From Aliigemmobacter aestuarii (lineage in GTDB: Bacteria; Pseudomonadota; Alphaproteobacteria; Rhodobacterales; Rhodobacteraceae), in the NCBI RefSeq assembly GCF_004799285.1, contig NZ_SSND01000002.1:1-64000 (forward strand): a stretch of DNA of 64,000 nucleotides, given 5' to 3'. The position numbers and the translations under genes were made by a program. Positions 11,392-19,877 of the stretch are shown here, piece after piece (position 1 is the stretch's first letter; every line of letters begins with the position of its first letter). The notes beneath the pieces were generated by a model, which ran no database searches, was not told the DNA's origin, and saw only the letters and a program-made list of their open reading frames with translations.

Positions 11392-11463
11392 AAGGGGGGC
11401 TGTCTGCCCCCCTCTTGGCCTGCGGCCAATTCACCCCCCGAGGGTATTTGGACCAGGTTGAAG
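11392..11463 (-). repeat. Dispersed GC-rich repeat, copy R1
   Basis: Contains the hairpin G6-CTGTCTG-C6, a second small hairpin TGGCCTGCGGCCA, a C-run, then the conserved box GAGGGTATTTGGACCAGG and TTGAAG. It lies in the 339-base gap between nrdJ and the DUF1489 gene (11293-11631), which otherwise holds only copy R2. I write orientation as that of the box read TTCA...CTG...AAATA; this copy reads on the minus strand. Confidence 0.85.
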
Positions 11464-11490
11464 ACGCATGCGGGCAGATCCGTAAGCCGC

Positions 11491-11570
11491 CCTTTCATTC
11501 TGGCGGAAATATCCCGGAGGTGAGCCGCAGCAGGCGGCAAGGGGGCCGCGCCCACTGCCCCCTTGCCGCA
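11491..11570 (+). repeat. Dispersed GC-rich repeat, copy R2
   Basis: Box TTTCATTCTGGCGGAAATATCC at 11493 onward is followed by GCCGC...GCGGC and a G5...C5 hairpin. It is inverted relative to R1 with 27 bases between them, so the pair is a back-to-back inverted arrangement upstream of nrdJ (minus) and of the DUF1489 gene (plus). Confidence 0.8.
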
Positions 11571-11631
11571 TTTGCCCCGGCCGGCGGGGCGGGCTATCTT
11601 GCGGGGCCGGGGCAGAAGCGGCGGGGGAATC

Positions 11632-12060
11632 GTGGGCCACATCAACCTGATCAAGCTGTGCGTCGGGGCCGACAGCGTGGAGGACCTGGCCGACTGGCAG
11701 ATCAGCCAGCGCGCGCGCTGGCCCGAGGGCCGGGCGATCCATACCACCCGGATGTGGCCCCGGCGGGAGGCAGAGATCCTGGCGGGCGGGTCGCTCTACT
11801 GGGTGATCAAGGGTGCGGTCCTGGCGCGCCAGCGTATCCTTGCGCTGGAACGCGTCATCGGCACTGATGGAATCGAACGCTGCGCGATCCATCTGGATGC
11901 CGAGATCCACCGCACCGAAGCCGCCCCCCGGCGCCCGTTCCAGGGCTGGCGCTACCTCAATCCAGACGAAAGCCCGCGCGACCTGCCGAAGGGCCGCGAA
12001 AGGGAAGAGGCGCTTCCCCCCGATCTGGCCCGCGCGCTGGCCGATATCGGTCTGCGCTGA
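11632..12060 (+). CDS. DUF1489 family protein
   Basis: A 142-residue soluble protein. The N-terminus HINLIKLCVGADSVEDLADWQ and the central YWVIKGAVLARQRIL are recognisable as DUF1489, a family of unknown function common in Alphaproteobacteria. The start is inferred to be GTG 11632, because GGGGGA lies five bases upstream and homologues begin at this point; the open frame continues upstream without support. Convergent with the DUF429-like gene. No function can be assigned from sequence. Confidence 0.75.
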   Translation: MGHINLIKLCVGADSVEDLADWQISQRARWPEGRAIHTTRMWPRREAEILAGGSLYWVIKGAVLARQRILALERVIGTDGIERCAIHLDAEIHRTEAAPRRPFQGWRYLNPDESPRDLPKGREREEALPPDLARALADIGLR

Positions 12061-12123
12061 GGTCTGCACTGATGTCTGCGCCGGGGCCCGCGCTGACGCG
12101 CCGCCCCTGGTGGCGGAAACGGA

Positions 12124-13041
12124 TCACCCGCGACCGAGGATCCAGCCTTCGACCGGGTCCGTGGCACGTCCGGGCGGGGCTTCGGGCACGCGGCCCTCGA
12201 CGACCTCGATCATGCCGAGAAGGCCCATCAGCGCGTCGAACGGGTCTTCGCCCTCTTCCGCCGGGCCGAAACCGTTCCCGAGCGCGGCCAGCGTCTCGGG
12301 GCTGAGGCTTGTGCCCCGCTTCGCCGCCCGGGCGACGAGGCCGGCCGTGGCGCGCGCCCGGTCGGCCTGGCGGCGCTTGCTGGCACCGGGGGGAAAGGGG
12401 GCGCCGATCTGGCCATAGGCTTCGGCAGGGTAGGTTTCACACAAGGTCAGGCCGCCGGTCGAGGCCAGGCGCCCCAGGGTTCCGTCGAACGGCCACAGGG
12501 ACGCGCCGCGCGTCAGCGCAGGGATCACCACCTCGCGCCAGCCGGTGATCGCGGCCTTGCCCACCTGATTGGCCCCCAGCGTCCAGAACAGCGGGCAGGC
12601 CTGCCGTTTGCCGGGCTCGCCCCGGTCGCAGGCCCGCAGAAGGTCCGCCCGCCCGTCCAGACCCAACGCCTCGACAAGGTCCGCCACCCTCCGTCCGCCG
12701 GGCGCATGGGGGTAGAACGGTCGCTGCAACGAGACTTCACCCACCTCGCGACAGACGGTCAGCGCCTGCGCCCAATGCGGCGCATCGAGACCGGCAAGCC
12801 AGTCGGGAAAGCGCGCGATGCCCGCGCGCCGGGCATAGGCCGCAGGCAGGCCGATGGGAAAATCGAACCCCGCAAGGACAGGACCCGCGCCCCGTTCCAG
12901 GTCGGTCAGAAGGGCCGCGCTGTCGGGCACGGGGACGGGCGCCGACACATGCCAGCCCGCTGCGCCCCGCCGCGCCTCGGCGCGCCAGCGCTTGCGGGGA
13001 TGGATGCTCCAGTCGGCATGGACGAGGCGGGCAAAGGTCAT
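12124..13041 (-). CDS. DUF429-like predicted RNase H-fold protein
   Basis: A 305-residue protein of uncertain function. The pattern of acidic residues resembles DUF429: HADWS near the N-terminus, GFDFPIGLP in the first third, CETYPAEAY in the middle and DPFDALMGLLGM near the C-terminus, which would place D, D, E and D in an RNase H-like active site. No signal peptide or membrane segment. I chose ATG 13041 (MTFARLVHADWS); an ATG five codons earlier is possible. Divergent from the EamA transporter with a 93-base gap. The fold assignment is tentative; the gene itself is well supported. Confidence 0.6.
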   Translation of the reverse strand: MTFARLVHADWSIHPRKRWRAEARRGAAGWHVSAPVPVPDSAALLTDLERGAGPVLAGFDFPIGLPAAYARRAGIARFPDWLAGLDAPHWAQALTVCREVGEVSLQRPFYPHAPGGRRVADLVEALGLDGRADLLRACDRGEPGKRQACPLFWTLGANQVGKAAITGWREVVIPALTRGASLWPFDGTLGRLASTGGLTLCETYPAEAYGQIGAPFPPGASKRRQADRARATAGLVARAAKRGTSLSPETLAALGNGFGPAEEGEDPFDALMGLLGMIEVVEGRVPEAPPGRATDPVEGWILGRG

Positions 13042-13134
13042 CGGCGTTCCAATCACCCGTCGGAGGGTGGCGCGCCGGACCGGGCCGTCAAGCCCCCTTT
13101 CCTTTCCCGACCCGCAGCGTCATGACTGGCGGCC

Positions 13135-14040
13135 ATGACCGCATCACCCCGCCCGCTCTGGCTGATCCTTGCTCCGGCGATCTTCCTGATCCTGTGGTCG
13201 GCGGGCTTTGCCATCGCGAAGATCGGCGTGGAACATGCCCAGCCGATCACCCTGCTGGCCTGGCGCTATGGCCTGGTCGTGGCGCTTCTGGCCCCCGTCG
13301 CCCTGTTCGTCCGGCCAGCCTGGCCCGCCACGCCGCGCGCCTGGGTCGATATCGCCATCACCGGGTTCCTGATCCAGGTGGTGTATTTCGTGCTGTGCTA
13401 CATCGCTTTCAAATCCGGCGTGAGTGCCGGGGGCGTGGCGATCATCGTCTGCCTGCAACCCATCCTCGTGGCCCTGATCGCCCCGCGATTCGTGGGCGAA
13501 CGCGTATCGCTTGCCGGCTGGATCGGGCTTGGCCTTGGCTTGTCGGGGGCGGCGCTGACGATCTGGTCGCGTTCCGCCATCGCGGCGGAAAACGCCTTCG
13601 GGCTGGTGCTGGTCGTGGGCGCGCTGTTCGGGATCACGGCCGGCACGCTGTGGGAAAAGCGGTTCGGCATCCGCCAGCATCCGGTCGCGGTGAACATGAT
13701 CCAGTATGGCGTGGGCGCCGCCGTGACGATCCCGCTGGCACTTCTGACCGAGGACACCACGGTTTCCTGGGATATGGAGCTGGTCGCCGTGCTGGCCTAT
13801 CTGGTGATCGGGAACTCGCTGGTCGCCATCGGCCTTCTTCTGGCGATGATCCGGCACGGCGAGGTCAGCCGCGTATCGTCGCTGTTCTATCTGGTGCCGC
13901 CGCTGTCTGCGCTGTTCGCCTGGCCCCTGCTGGGCGAGGCGATGCCGCCCCTGGGCTGGGTCGGCATGGCGCTGGCGGCGGGGGGCGTGGCGCTGGTCAG
14001 CCGGCGGGCGAAACCCGCGCCCGTTCCAGCACGCCCGTAA
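13135..14040 (+). CDS. EamA/DMT-family membrane transporter
   Basis: A 301-residue inner-membrane protein with about ten hydrophobic segments arranged as two EamA repeats, starting LWLILAPAIFLILWSAGFAIAK, with LAWRYGLVVALLAP in repeat one and YLVPPLSALFAWPLLGEAMP in repeat two. The family exports or imports small metabolites such as amino acids; the substrate cannot be read from sequence. Its last 44 bases overlap the 3' end of the convergent pentein gene. Confidence 0.88.
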   Translation: MTASPRPLWLILAPAIFLILWSAGFAIAKIGVEHAQPITLLAWRYGLVVALLAPVALFVRPAWPATPRAWVDIAITGFLIQVVYFVLCYIAFKSGVSAGGVAIIVCLQPILVALIAPRFVGERVSLAGWIGLGLGLSGAALTIWSRSAIAAENAFGLVLVVGALFGITAGTLWEKRFGIRQHPVAVNMIQYGVGAAVTIPLALLTEDTTVSWDMELVAVLAYLVIGNSLVAIGLLLAMIRHGEVSRVSSLFYLVPPLSALFAWPLLGEAMPPLGWVGMALAAGGVALVSRRAKPAPVPARP

Positions 14041-14959
14041 GGCAGCCGATGGCGCCCGCCGCCTTCGACAGTTCCGAACAGTCGGTCTCGGCACAGGCGA
14101 TCCCGAGGCTTTCGTAGAAGGCCCGCGTCACCGGACAGCCCCCCACCATCAGGATGCGGCGCGGGCCAAGGGTGACGAAGTTCATCCCGCGGTTCGCCTG
14201 CGCCTCGTCCTCGTCCGGCAGGAAGGCCACCTGATAGCCCCGTTCGCGCAGGGCGGTCACTGCGGCAAAGGGGGTGCGGCGCGGCCAGCAGATCGCCAGA
14301 TCGGCGTCGGCGATGCGCAGCATCCCCATCAGGTGCATCGTGCCAAAGGGCATGTCGACCGGGATCACCTGCACGCCCATGCGTTCAAGAAGCGGCGTGA
14401 TCTGCGCGATTGCCTCGGAATTCGTGCGCAGCCCCCGGCCGATGATCGCCGTCTTCGGATCGAGCCACATCAGATCGGCGCCCTCGAAGGTGGCGCGGCC
14501 GGTGAGCGTGGCAAGGATCGGCACGCCCAGATCCGCTAGCCGCCGGGCGACCCAGCGTTCCTCGCCCGCGCGGGCGACAGAGGCGGGACGCGCAAGGATC
14601 GCACCTTCGGGCGTGGCGACGAACAGATCGGCGCAGAACATCTGGTTGACGCTGGCCTGGCCCGGCGGATCGACGAGGCAGACATCGACCCCTTCGGCGC
14701 GATAGGCGGCGACAATGGCATCATGCTGGGCGGCGGCACGCTGCCAGTCGAGGGCCTCAAGCAGGTTCTGTTCGGTCGGATCGGCCTGCCCCAGTTCCGG
14801 ACCGGGGCGGTGCATGATCACCCGGCGGAGCGGCGCGTATTCGCTGTCGATCCCGCAGGCGGCCCAGAGGGTGCCGATTTCCCGGCCATGCGTGTCGGGC
14901 CGGCCATGCCAGCCCGCGCCGCCATAGGCCGATGCGTTGAAGGTGCCGCTTTTCGCCAT
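13997..14959 (-). CDS. Pentein-family hydrolase (dimethylarginine dimethylaminohydrolase/arginine deiminase-like)
   Basis: A 320-residue protein of the amidinotransferase/deiminase fold. Seen are FCADLFVATPEGAILARP, EGADLMWLD, GRGLRTN, a histidine in the segment GTMHLMGMLRIADADLAI and a C-terminal cysteine in MVGGCPVTRAF, matching the Cys/His/acidic triad of penteins that cleave guanidino groups. The exact substrate (dimethylarginine, arginine or another guanidino compound) is not determinable. Start ATG 14959 has GGAGG upstream; the frame extends further without support. Its 3' end overlaps the convergent EamA gene by 44 bases. Confidence 0.75.
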   Translation of the reverse strand: MAKSGTFNASAYGGAGWHGRPDTHGREIGTLWAACGIDSEYAPLRRVIMHRPGPELGQADPTEQNLLEALDWQRAAAQHDAIVAAYRAEGVDVCLVDPPGQASVNQMFCADLFVATPEGAILARPASVARAGEERWVARRLADLGVPILATLTGRATFEGADLMWLDPKTAIIGRGLRTNSEAIAQITPLLERMGVQVIPVDMPFGTMHLMGMLRIADADLAICWPRRTPFAAVTALRERGYQVAFLPDEDEAQANRGMNFVTLGPRRILMVGGCPVTRAFYESLGIACAETDCSELSKAAGAIGCLTGVLERARVSPAG

Positions 14960-15039
14960 GCCTCTGCCTCCGGATGCTGCGCGGGCCATTGATCCGCGCG
15001 CCGGGCGGCTTGTCAATCGGCGGCCGGTCGCGTCGCGCA

Positions 15040-15750
15040 TCAGGCGGCGGCGAGGCCCAGCCGGTCGCAGAGCCGTGCCAGCGTCACGGCCTCGGCCCCC
15101 GTCCAGTCGGCCGCAAGCGACCGGAACAGCACCGCCTGGCTTTGATGCACCAGACCATCCGACAGGATCTTCAGGTGGTTGGCGCGCAGCGTCTCGCCCG
15201 ACGAGGTGATGTCGGCGATCGCCTCGGCGGTCAGGTTCTTGACCGTGCCCTCGGTCGCGCCCTGGCTGTCGACCAGTTGATAATCGGCCACGCCGTTCTC
15301 GGTCAGGAAATCGCGCACCAGCCGGTGATACTTGGTGGCGATGCGCAGGCGGTGGCCATGCGCACGGCGGAAAGCGGCGGCGGCGGCGTCCAGGTCGTCC
15401 AGCGTGTCCACGTCGATCCAGCAGGCCGGCACCGCGATCACCAGATCGGCATGGCCGAAACCAAGCTGCGCCAGTTCCGCGACCTGCCGCGGCCAGTCGG
15501 CCAGCTTGTCGCGAACAAGATCCGATCCTGTCACCCCCAGATGGATGCGCCCCGCCGCCAGTTCGCGCGGGATCTCTCCCGCCGACAACAGCACAAGCTC
15601 CACCCCCTCGATCCCGTCGACAGCGCCGGAATATTCCCGTTCGTTCCCGGTGCGCTGCATCGTGACGCCGCGCGCCCCGAACCAGTCGAAGGTCTTTTCC
15701 ATCAGCCGCCCCTTGGACGGCACCCCGATCTTCAGCATCGCACCGGTCAT
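15040..15750 (-). CDS. hisG: ATP phosphoribosyltransferase catalytic subunit, short form
   Basis: A 236-residue short-form HisG, first enzyme of histidine biosynthesis, joining ATP and PRPP. Motifs: KIGVPSKGRLME at the N-terminus, GVTGSDLVRD, IATKYHRLVRDF and SSGETLRANHLKIL (PRPP-binding region). The short form lacks the C-terminal regulatory domain and needs HisZ, which is encoded immediately upstream and overlaps it as ATGA. Last gene of the hisS-hisZ-hisG operon. Confidence 0.95.
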   Translation of the reverse strand: MTGAMLKIGVPSKGRLMEKTFDWFGARGVTMQRTGNEREYSGAVDGIEGVELVLLSAGEIPRELAAGRIHLGVTGSDLVRDKLADWPRQVAELAQLGFGHADLVIAVPACWIDVDTLDDLDAAAAAFRRAHGHRLRIATKYHRLVRDFLTENGVADYQLVDSQGATEGTVKNLTAEAIADITSSGETLRANHLKILSDGLVHQSQAVLFRSLAADWTGAEAVTLARLCDRLGLAAA

Positions 15751-16868
15751 CCGCGGCCCCCTTTCAGCCGGGCCACAAGCCCGGGGCGGATCACCCCGCC
15801 CACGGCCGGGATCGACCGGCCCTGCCCCAAGACGGCGGTCAGCGCGTCATAGCGCCCGCCGGCGGCCACCGGCGGCAGGTCGGGATCGGCGGCATGGAAG
15901 GAAAAGACGAAGCCGTCGTAATATTCCAGGCTCGTGCGCCCATGGCTGGCCTCGAAGGGCAGATGGGTGATGTCCACCCCCCGATAGGCCAGCGCCTGAA
16001 GCCGCGCCGCGAACCTGTCCACCGCAGGGGCGATGGCGGGCAACATCGGCGTGATCCCCCGCAGGTGGCTCAGCGCCGCCTCGGCGGGCGCCTGAAGCGA
16101 CAGCAGGTCATAAAGCAGCGCGGCCTCCGGCGCGGCAATCGGCGGGGTCCGGGCATCCTCGATCAGCGATGCGGCGCGGGCGGCGATATCCCCTGCCGAC
16201 CGCAGGCCGATCACCGGGCCCGCCGCCCGCATCAGCGCCTCGGCGCTGTCGGCGGCCAGCCGGTCCAGCAATGCCGCGCGCGCCGGCGGCATCGGCGCGC
16301 GCCCCGAGAAGCGGTCCAACAGGGCGCGGAACCGCCGCGGCCGCCAGATGTGCCGCAACAGCGCCGCCTTGCGCCGGTCGGTCGTCGAAAGCCCGCGCAC
16401 GGCGGCCATCAGGATGCCGATATCCCCCGTCGCCGGACGCAGCCGCAGTGGGGCCAGCATCTGCTGGATCAGGGCAAAGACCTCGGCATCGGCCTTTTCG
16501 GGTGCCTCGCGGTCGAACAGTTCGAACCCAACCTGCATGTATTCGCTGGCCCGCGGCCCGGCATGTTCCTGCTTGCGGAAGACCTCGCCCATGTAGCAGT
16601 AGCGCGCGGGTTCCGCGCCATGCGCCATATGCGCCTGCACGACAGGCACGGTAAAATCCGGGCGCAGCATCATCTCGCCCCGCAGCGGGTCGGCGGTGAC
16701 ATAGGCACGCGCCCGGATGTCCTCGCCATACAGGTCCAGAAGCGTCTCGGCCGGTTGCAGGATGTCGGCCTCGACCGGCACGGCGCCGGTCGCGCGGAAG
16801 GCCGCGAACAGCGCCTCGGCCTCGGCCCGGATCGCGGCCTTGTCCGGTGTCGTCCCGAAGGTCGTCAT
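15747..16868 (-). CDS. hisZ: ATP phosphoribosyltransferase regulatory subunit
   Basis: A 373-residue HisRS paralogue lacking aminoacylation function that activates HisG and confers feedback inhibition by histidine. It has class II synthetase-like segments such as [28 protein letters not shown] and [12 protein letters not shown], and a C-terminal GGRYDAL. Start ATG 16868 ([21 protein letters not shown]) overlaps the hisS stop as ATGA and its own stop overlaps hisG in the same way, so translation is tightly coupled. Shorter than HisS and without the anticodon-binding domain. Confidence 0.92.
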   Translation of the reverse strand: MTTFGTTPDKAAIRAEAEALFAAFRATGAVPVEADILQPAETLLDLYGEDIRARAYVTADPLRGEMMLRPDFTVPVVQAHMAHGAEPARYCYMGEVFRKQEHAGPRASEYMQVGFELFDREAPEKADAEVFALIQQMLAPLRLRPATGDIGILMAAVRGLSTTDRRKAALLRHIWRPRRFRALLDRFSGRAPMPPARAALLDRLAADSAEALMRAAGPVIGLRSAGDIAARAASLIEDARTPPIAAPEAALLYDLLSLQAPAEAALSHLRGITPMLPAIAPAVDRFAARLQALAYRGVDITHLPFEASHGRTSLEYYDGFVFSFHAADPDLPPVAAGGRYDALTAVLGQGRSIPAVGGVIRPGLVARLKGGRG

Positions 16869-18352
16869 TGCCCCAGCATCTTTCGCACTTCCGCCACCAG
16901 ATCGGCACGCGGCACCTCGACCTGGGCGGGGCGGTCCTTCCATTCCTCCAGCGTGGCGTTCTCGGCGATCTTGGCACCAAGGACCAGATCCTTGAGGATC
17001 ACCGTGCCCTTCGCCGCCTCGTCGCCCCCCTGGATAACCGCCACCGGGCTTGCGCGCTTGTCGGCGTATTTCAGCTGGTTGCCGAAATTCTTGGGATTGC
17101 CCAGATACATCTCGGCCCGGATGCCCGCCTGCCGCAACTCGCCCACCATCGCCATGTATTCGGCCATCCGGTCGCGATCCATCACCGTCACCACGACCGG
17201 CCCTTCGACCGCGCCGCCGATCCGCCCCTTGGCGCGCAGCGCGGCCAGCAGGCGATCGACGCCGATGGAAACCCCGGTGGCCGGCACCGCCTGCCCGGTG
17301 AAGCGCTTGACCAGATCGTCATAGCGCCCGCCACCTGCGACCGAGCCGAACCGCCGCGGACGGCCCTTTTCGTCGAGGATCTCGAACGTCAGTTCCGCCT
17401 CGAACACGGGGCCGGTGTAATAGCCAAGCCCGCGCACGACCGAAGGGTCGATCTCGATACGGTCCGGGCCATAGCCCTGCGCGTCCAGCAACGCCGCGAT
17501 GGTTTCAAGTTCGGCCACGCCTTCCTGGCCGATGGCGGAGCCGCCGACCAGTTCGCGCAAACGCGCCACCGTCTCGGCCCCGGTCGCGCGTTTGGCAGCC
17601 ATGAAACTCATCACCACCTCGGCCTGCGCGTCCGACAGCCCCGCGCCCTTGGTGAAATCGCCCGACTCGTCCTTGCGACCCGCGCCCAGAAGCGCGCGCA
17701 CGCCGTCCTCGCCCAGCCGGTCGATCTTGTCGATGGCGCGCAGGACGATCCCGCGTTCCTCGTGGAACCGATCGGGGTCAGCCGGGTCCAGCACGCCCGC
17801 CACCTCCATCACCCCGTTCAGGACCTTGCGGTTGTTCACCCGCACCACATAGTCGCCGCGCGGGATGCCCACGACCTCAAGCGCATCGGCCAGCATGGCG
17901 CAAATCTCGGCATCCGCCGCGACCGAAGGCGCCCCCACCGTATCTGCATCGCATTGATAGAACTGCCGGAACCGCCCCGGCCCCGGCTTTTCGTTGCGCC
18001 AGACCGGCCCCATCGCATAGCGCCGGTAGGGCGACGGCAGGTCGTTGCGATACTGCGCCGCCACCCGCGCCAGGGGCGCGGTCAGGTCATAGCGCAGCGC
18101 CAGCCAGTCCTGATCCTCTTCCTGCCAGGCAAAGACGCCCTCGTTCGGGCGGTCCACGTCGGGCAGGAACTTGCCCAGGGCCTCGACCGTCTCGACCGCG
18201 CTGGTTTCCAGTGGGTCAAAGCCATAGGCGTGATAGACCCCGGCGATCCTGTCCAGCATCGCCTTGCGCTCGGTCACTTCCGCGCCGAAATAGTCGCGAA
18301 AGCCCTTCGGCGTCTCGGCCCGCGGACGGCGGGCGGGTTTGTCCTTTGCCAT
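16865..18352 (-). CDS. hisS: Histidyl-tRNA synthetase
   Basis: A 495-residue class II aminoacyl-tRNA synthetase. Motifs: [12 protein letters not shown] at the N-terminus, [38 protein letters not shown] (motif 2), [12 protein letters not shown] (histidine-binding) and GGGRYDDLV (motif 3), followed by the anticodon-binding domain. AAGGGGG precedes ATG 18352. First gene of an operon with hisZ and hisG, placing the enzyme beside its own paralogue. Divergent from slyX. Confidence 0.97.
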   Translation of the reverse strand: MAKDKPARRPRAETPKGFRDYFGAEVTERKAMLDRIAGVYHAYGFDPLETSAVETVEALGKFLPDVDRPNEGVFAWQEEDQDWLALRYDLTAPLARVAAQYRNDLPSPYRRYAMGPVWRNEKPGPGRFRQFYQCDADTVGAPSVAADAEICAMLADALEVVGIPRGDYVVRVNNRKVLNGVMEVAGVLDPADPDRFHEERGIVLRAIDKIDRLGEDGVRALLGAGRKDESGDFTKGAGLSDAQAEVVMSFMAAKRATGAETVARLRELVGGSAIGQEGVAELETIAALLDAQGYGPDRIEIDPSVVRGLGYYTGPVFEAELTFEILDEKGRPRRFGSVAGGGRYDDLVKRFTGQAVPATGVSIGVDRLLAALRAKGRIGGAVEGPVVVTVMDRDRMAEYMAMVGELRQAGIRAEMYLGNPKNFGNQLKYADKRASPVAVIQGGDEAAKGTVILKDLVLGAKIAENATLEEWKDRPAQVEVPRADLVAEVRKMLGQ

Positions 18353-18437
18353 GGCGGCCCCCTTCGGGCAAAAAGGTGCGTGAACTCGGGGCCTGCCTTA
18401 GCGGATGGGCGGCAGACGGGCAAGGATGGAAGGGCAG

Positions 18438-18662
18438 ATGATGACCAACAGTCAGACCGGCGACGCAATGCAACGGGCCGAGGAACAGATCGCCCACCTG
18501 ACCCGCACGGTGGAGGACCTGTCCGAGGTCGTGGCCCGGCAGGGCCGCGAGATCGAGGTGCTGACGCGGCGCGTCGCGATGCTTCTGGAACGCGAGGCCG
18601 AACGCGAGGTGATGGGCGGCGGCACGATCCCGCTGGCCGACCAGAAGCCGCCGCACTGGTAG
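18438..18662 (+). CDS. slyX: SlyX family protein
   Basis: A small 74-residue coiled-coil protein. IAHLTRTVEDLSEVVARQG and IEVLTRRVAMLLER form heptad-like helices, and the C-terminal ADQKPPHW is the family's conserved PPH(Y/W) tail. Start is ATG 18438 or 18441, both preceded by GAAGGG; an ATG at 18426 has poor spacing. Function of SlyX is unknown in general. Repeat R3 begins eight bases after its stop. Confidence 0.82.
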   Translation: MMTNSQTGDAMQRAEEQIAHLTRTVEDLSEVVARQGREIEVLTRRVAMLLEREAEREVMGGGTIPLADQKPPHW

Positions 18663-18669
18663 GCAAGGC

Positions 18670-18725
18670 CCCTTCATTCTGGCCCAAATATCCTCCGGGG
18701 GTCCGGGGGTGGAAAACCCCCGGCG
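18670..18725 (+). repeat. Dispersed GC-rich repeat, copy R3
   Basis: Box TTCATTCTGGCCCAAATATCC, then GGGGGTCCGGGGG and a C5 run after TGGAAAA that can pair with the G5 run. It lies between slyX and the AbrB-family gene and could act as a hairpin at the slyX 3' end. Confidence 0.85.
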
Positions 18726-18793
18726 ATAACCACCGGCGCCCCCGCCCGGGCCGCCCCTTGCATCGGCGGCGGGCTTGGGCGACAGATCGGGCC

Positions 18794-19855
18794 ATGTTGC
18801 GCCGCCTGCCCTTCGATCCCGTCGCCATCGGCCTGACCCTTGCGCTTGGCGCCGCGGGCGGGGCCGTGGCACATGCGGCAGGGCTTCCGCTGGCCTACCT
18901 CTTGGGGTCCCTTCTTGTGGTGGGGATCGCTGCAGCGACGGGCCGGACACTGGCGGGGCGGCCCGTCACCCTGCCGCAGAAGTTCCGCCTGTCCTTCGTC
19001 CCGGTGATTGGCGTCGCCATCGGCGGCGCCTTCACGCCCGAGGTGCTGGCCACCGCGCCGGGCTGGTGGCAGAGCCTCTGCGCGCTGGCCGTCTTCCTGC
19101 CGCTCAGCCATGCGATCGGCTATGCCGTCTGCCGCTGGAACGGGATCGGCCGGGCCGAGGCCTTTTTCGGCGCGGTCCCCGGCGGCCTGCTGGAATCGGT
19201 GCAACTGGGCGAGGAAGCGGGCGCCGACGTGCGCACGATGACGCTTCTGCATTTCCTGCGGCTGATCCTGACGATCATCGCCGTGCCGGTGATCTTCCTG
19301 ATGCTGACCGGCCATGCCGTCGGCTCTGCCTCGGGGGTGGAGATGACGGGCGCGGATGCGCCGCTCACGCTGCCTGCGATCCTGATTCTGGTCGTCTGCG
19401 GCGCGGCGGGGGCGGCGCTGGCGCGCGCCCTGCGCTTTCCCGGCTGGATCATCACCGGGCCAACGCTGCTTTCGGCGCTGGCGCACGGGTTCGGGCTTGT
19501 CGAGGGCGTGCCGCCCGGCTGGCTGATCGCGGGGACGCAGATCGTGCTGGGCACCGGCCTTGGCGCACGCTTTGCCGGGCTTGACCGGCGCACCCTGCCC
19601 CGGATCGCGCGGGCGGCGATCCTGAACACAGCGCTATCGCTTCTCCTGGCCTTCGGGTTCGCGCTGGTCCTGTCGCGCTGGCTGACCGAACCGGCGGCGG
19701 CGGTGTTTCTGGCCTTCGCCCCGGGCGGCCTTGCGGAAATGAGCCTGATCGCGCTCAGCCTGAACATGAGCGTGGCCTATGTCACGACGCATCACGTGGT
19801 GCGCATCGCGCTTTCGGTCATCCAGGCCCGCGTCGGCAAGTCGTTCCTGCGCTGA
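18794..19855 (+). CDS. AbrB family membrane protein
   Basis: A 353-residue, strongly hydrophobic inner-membrane protein with about ten segments in two internally similar halves, including GAVPGGLLESVQLGEEAGAD and FAPGGLAEMSLIALSL, the duplicated (A/V)PGG(L)xEM/S motif of the AbrB/YdcZ-like family once misnamed ammonia monooxygenase. ATG 18794 (MLRRLPFDPVAIG) is the first start after the repeat. Substrate unknown. Convergent with dnaE, with a 22-base gap. Confidence 0.82.
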   Translation: MLRRLPFDPVAIGLTLALGAAGGAVAHAAGLPLAYLLGSLLVVGIAAATGRTLAGRPVTLPQKFRLSFVPVIGVAIGGAFTPEVLATAPGWWQSLCALAVFLPLSHAIGYAVCRWNGIGRAEAFFGAVPGGLLESVQLGEEAGADVRTMTLLHFLRLILTIIAVPVIFLMLTGHAVGSASGVEMTGADAPLTLPAILILVVCGAAGAALARALRFPGWIITGPTLLSALAHGFGLVEGVPPGWLIAGTQIVLGTGLGARFAGLDRRTLPRIARAAILNTALSLLLAFGFALVLSRWLTEPAAAVFLAFAPGGLAEMSLIALSLNMSVAYVTTHHVVRIALSVIQARVGKSFLR

Positions 19856-19877
19856 CCGCCGCCGCCCGCGCGCCGTC

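Noticed and set aside
11293-11631. Cobalamin riboswitch upstream of nrdJ
   Set aside because: The gap consists mainly of repeats R1 and R2; I could not find a B12-box-like segment or the expected multi-stem layout.
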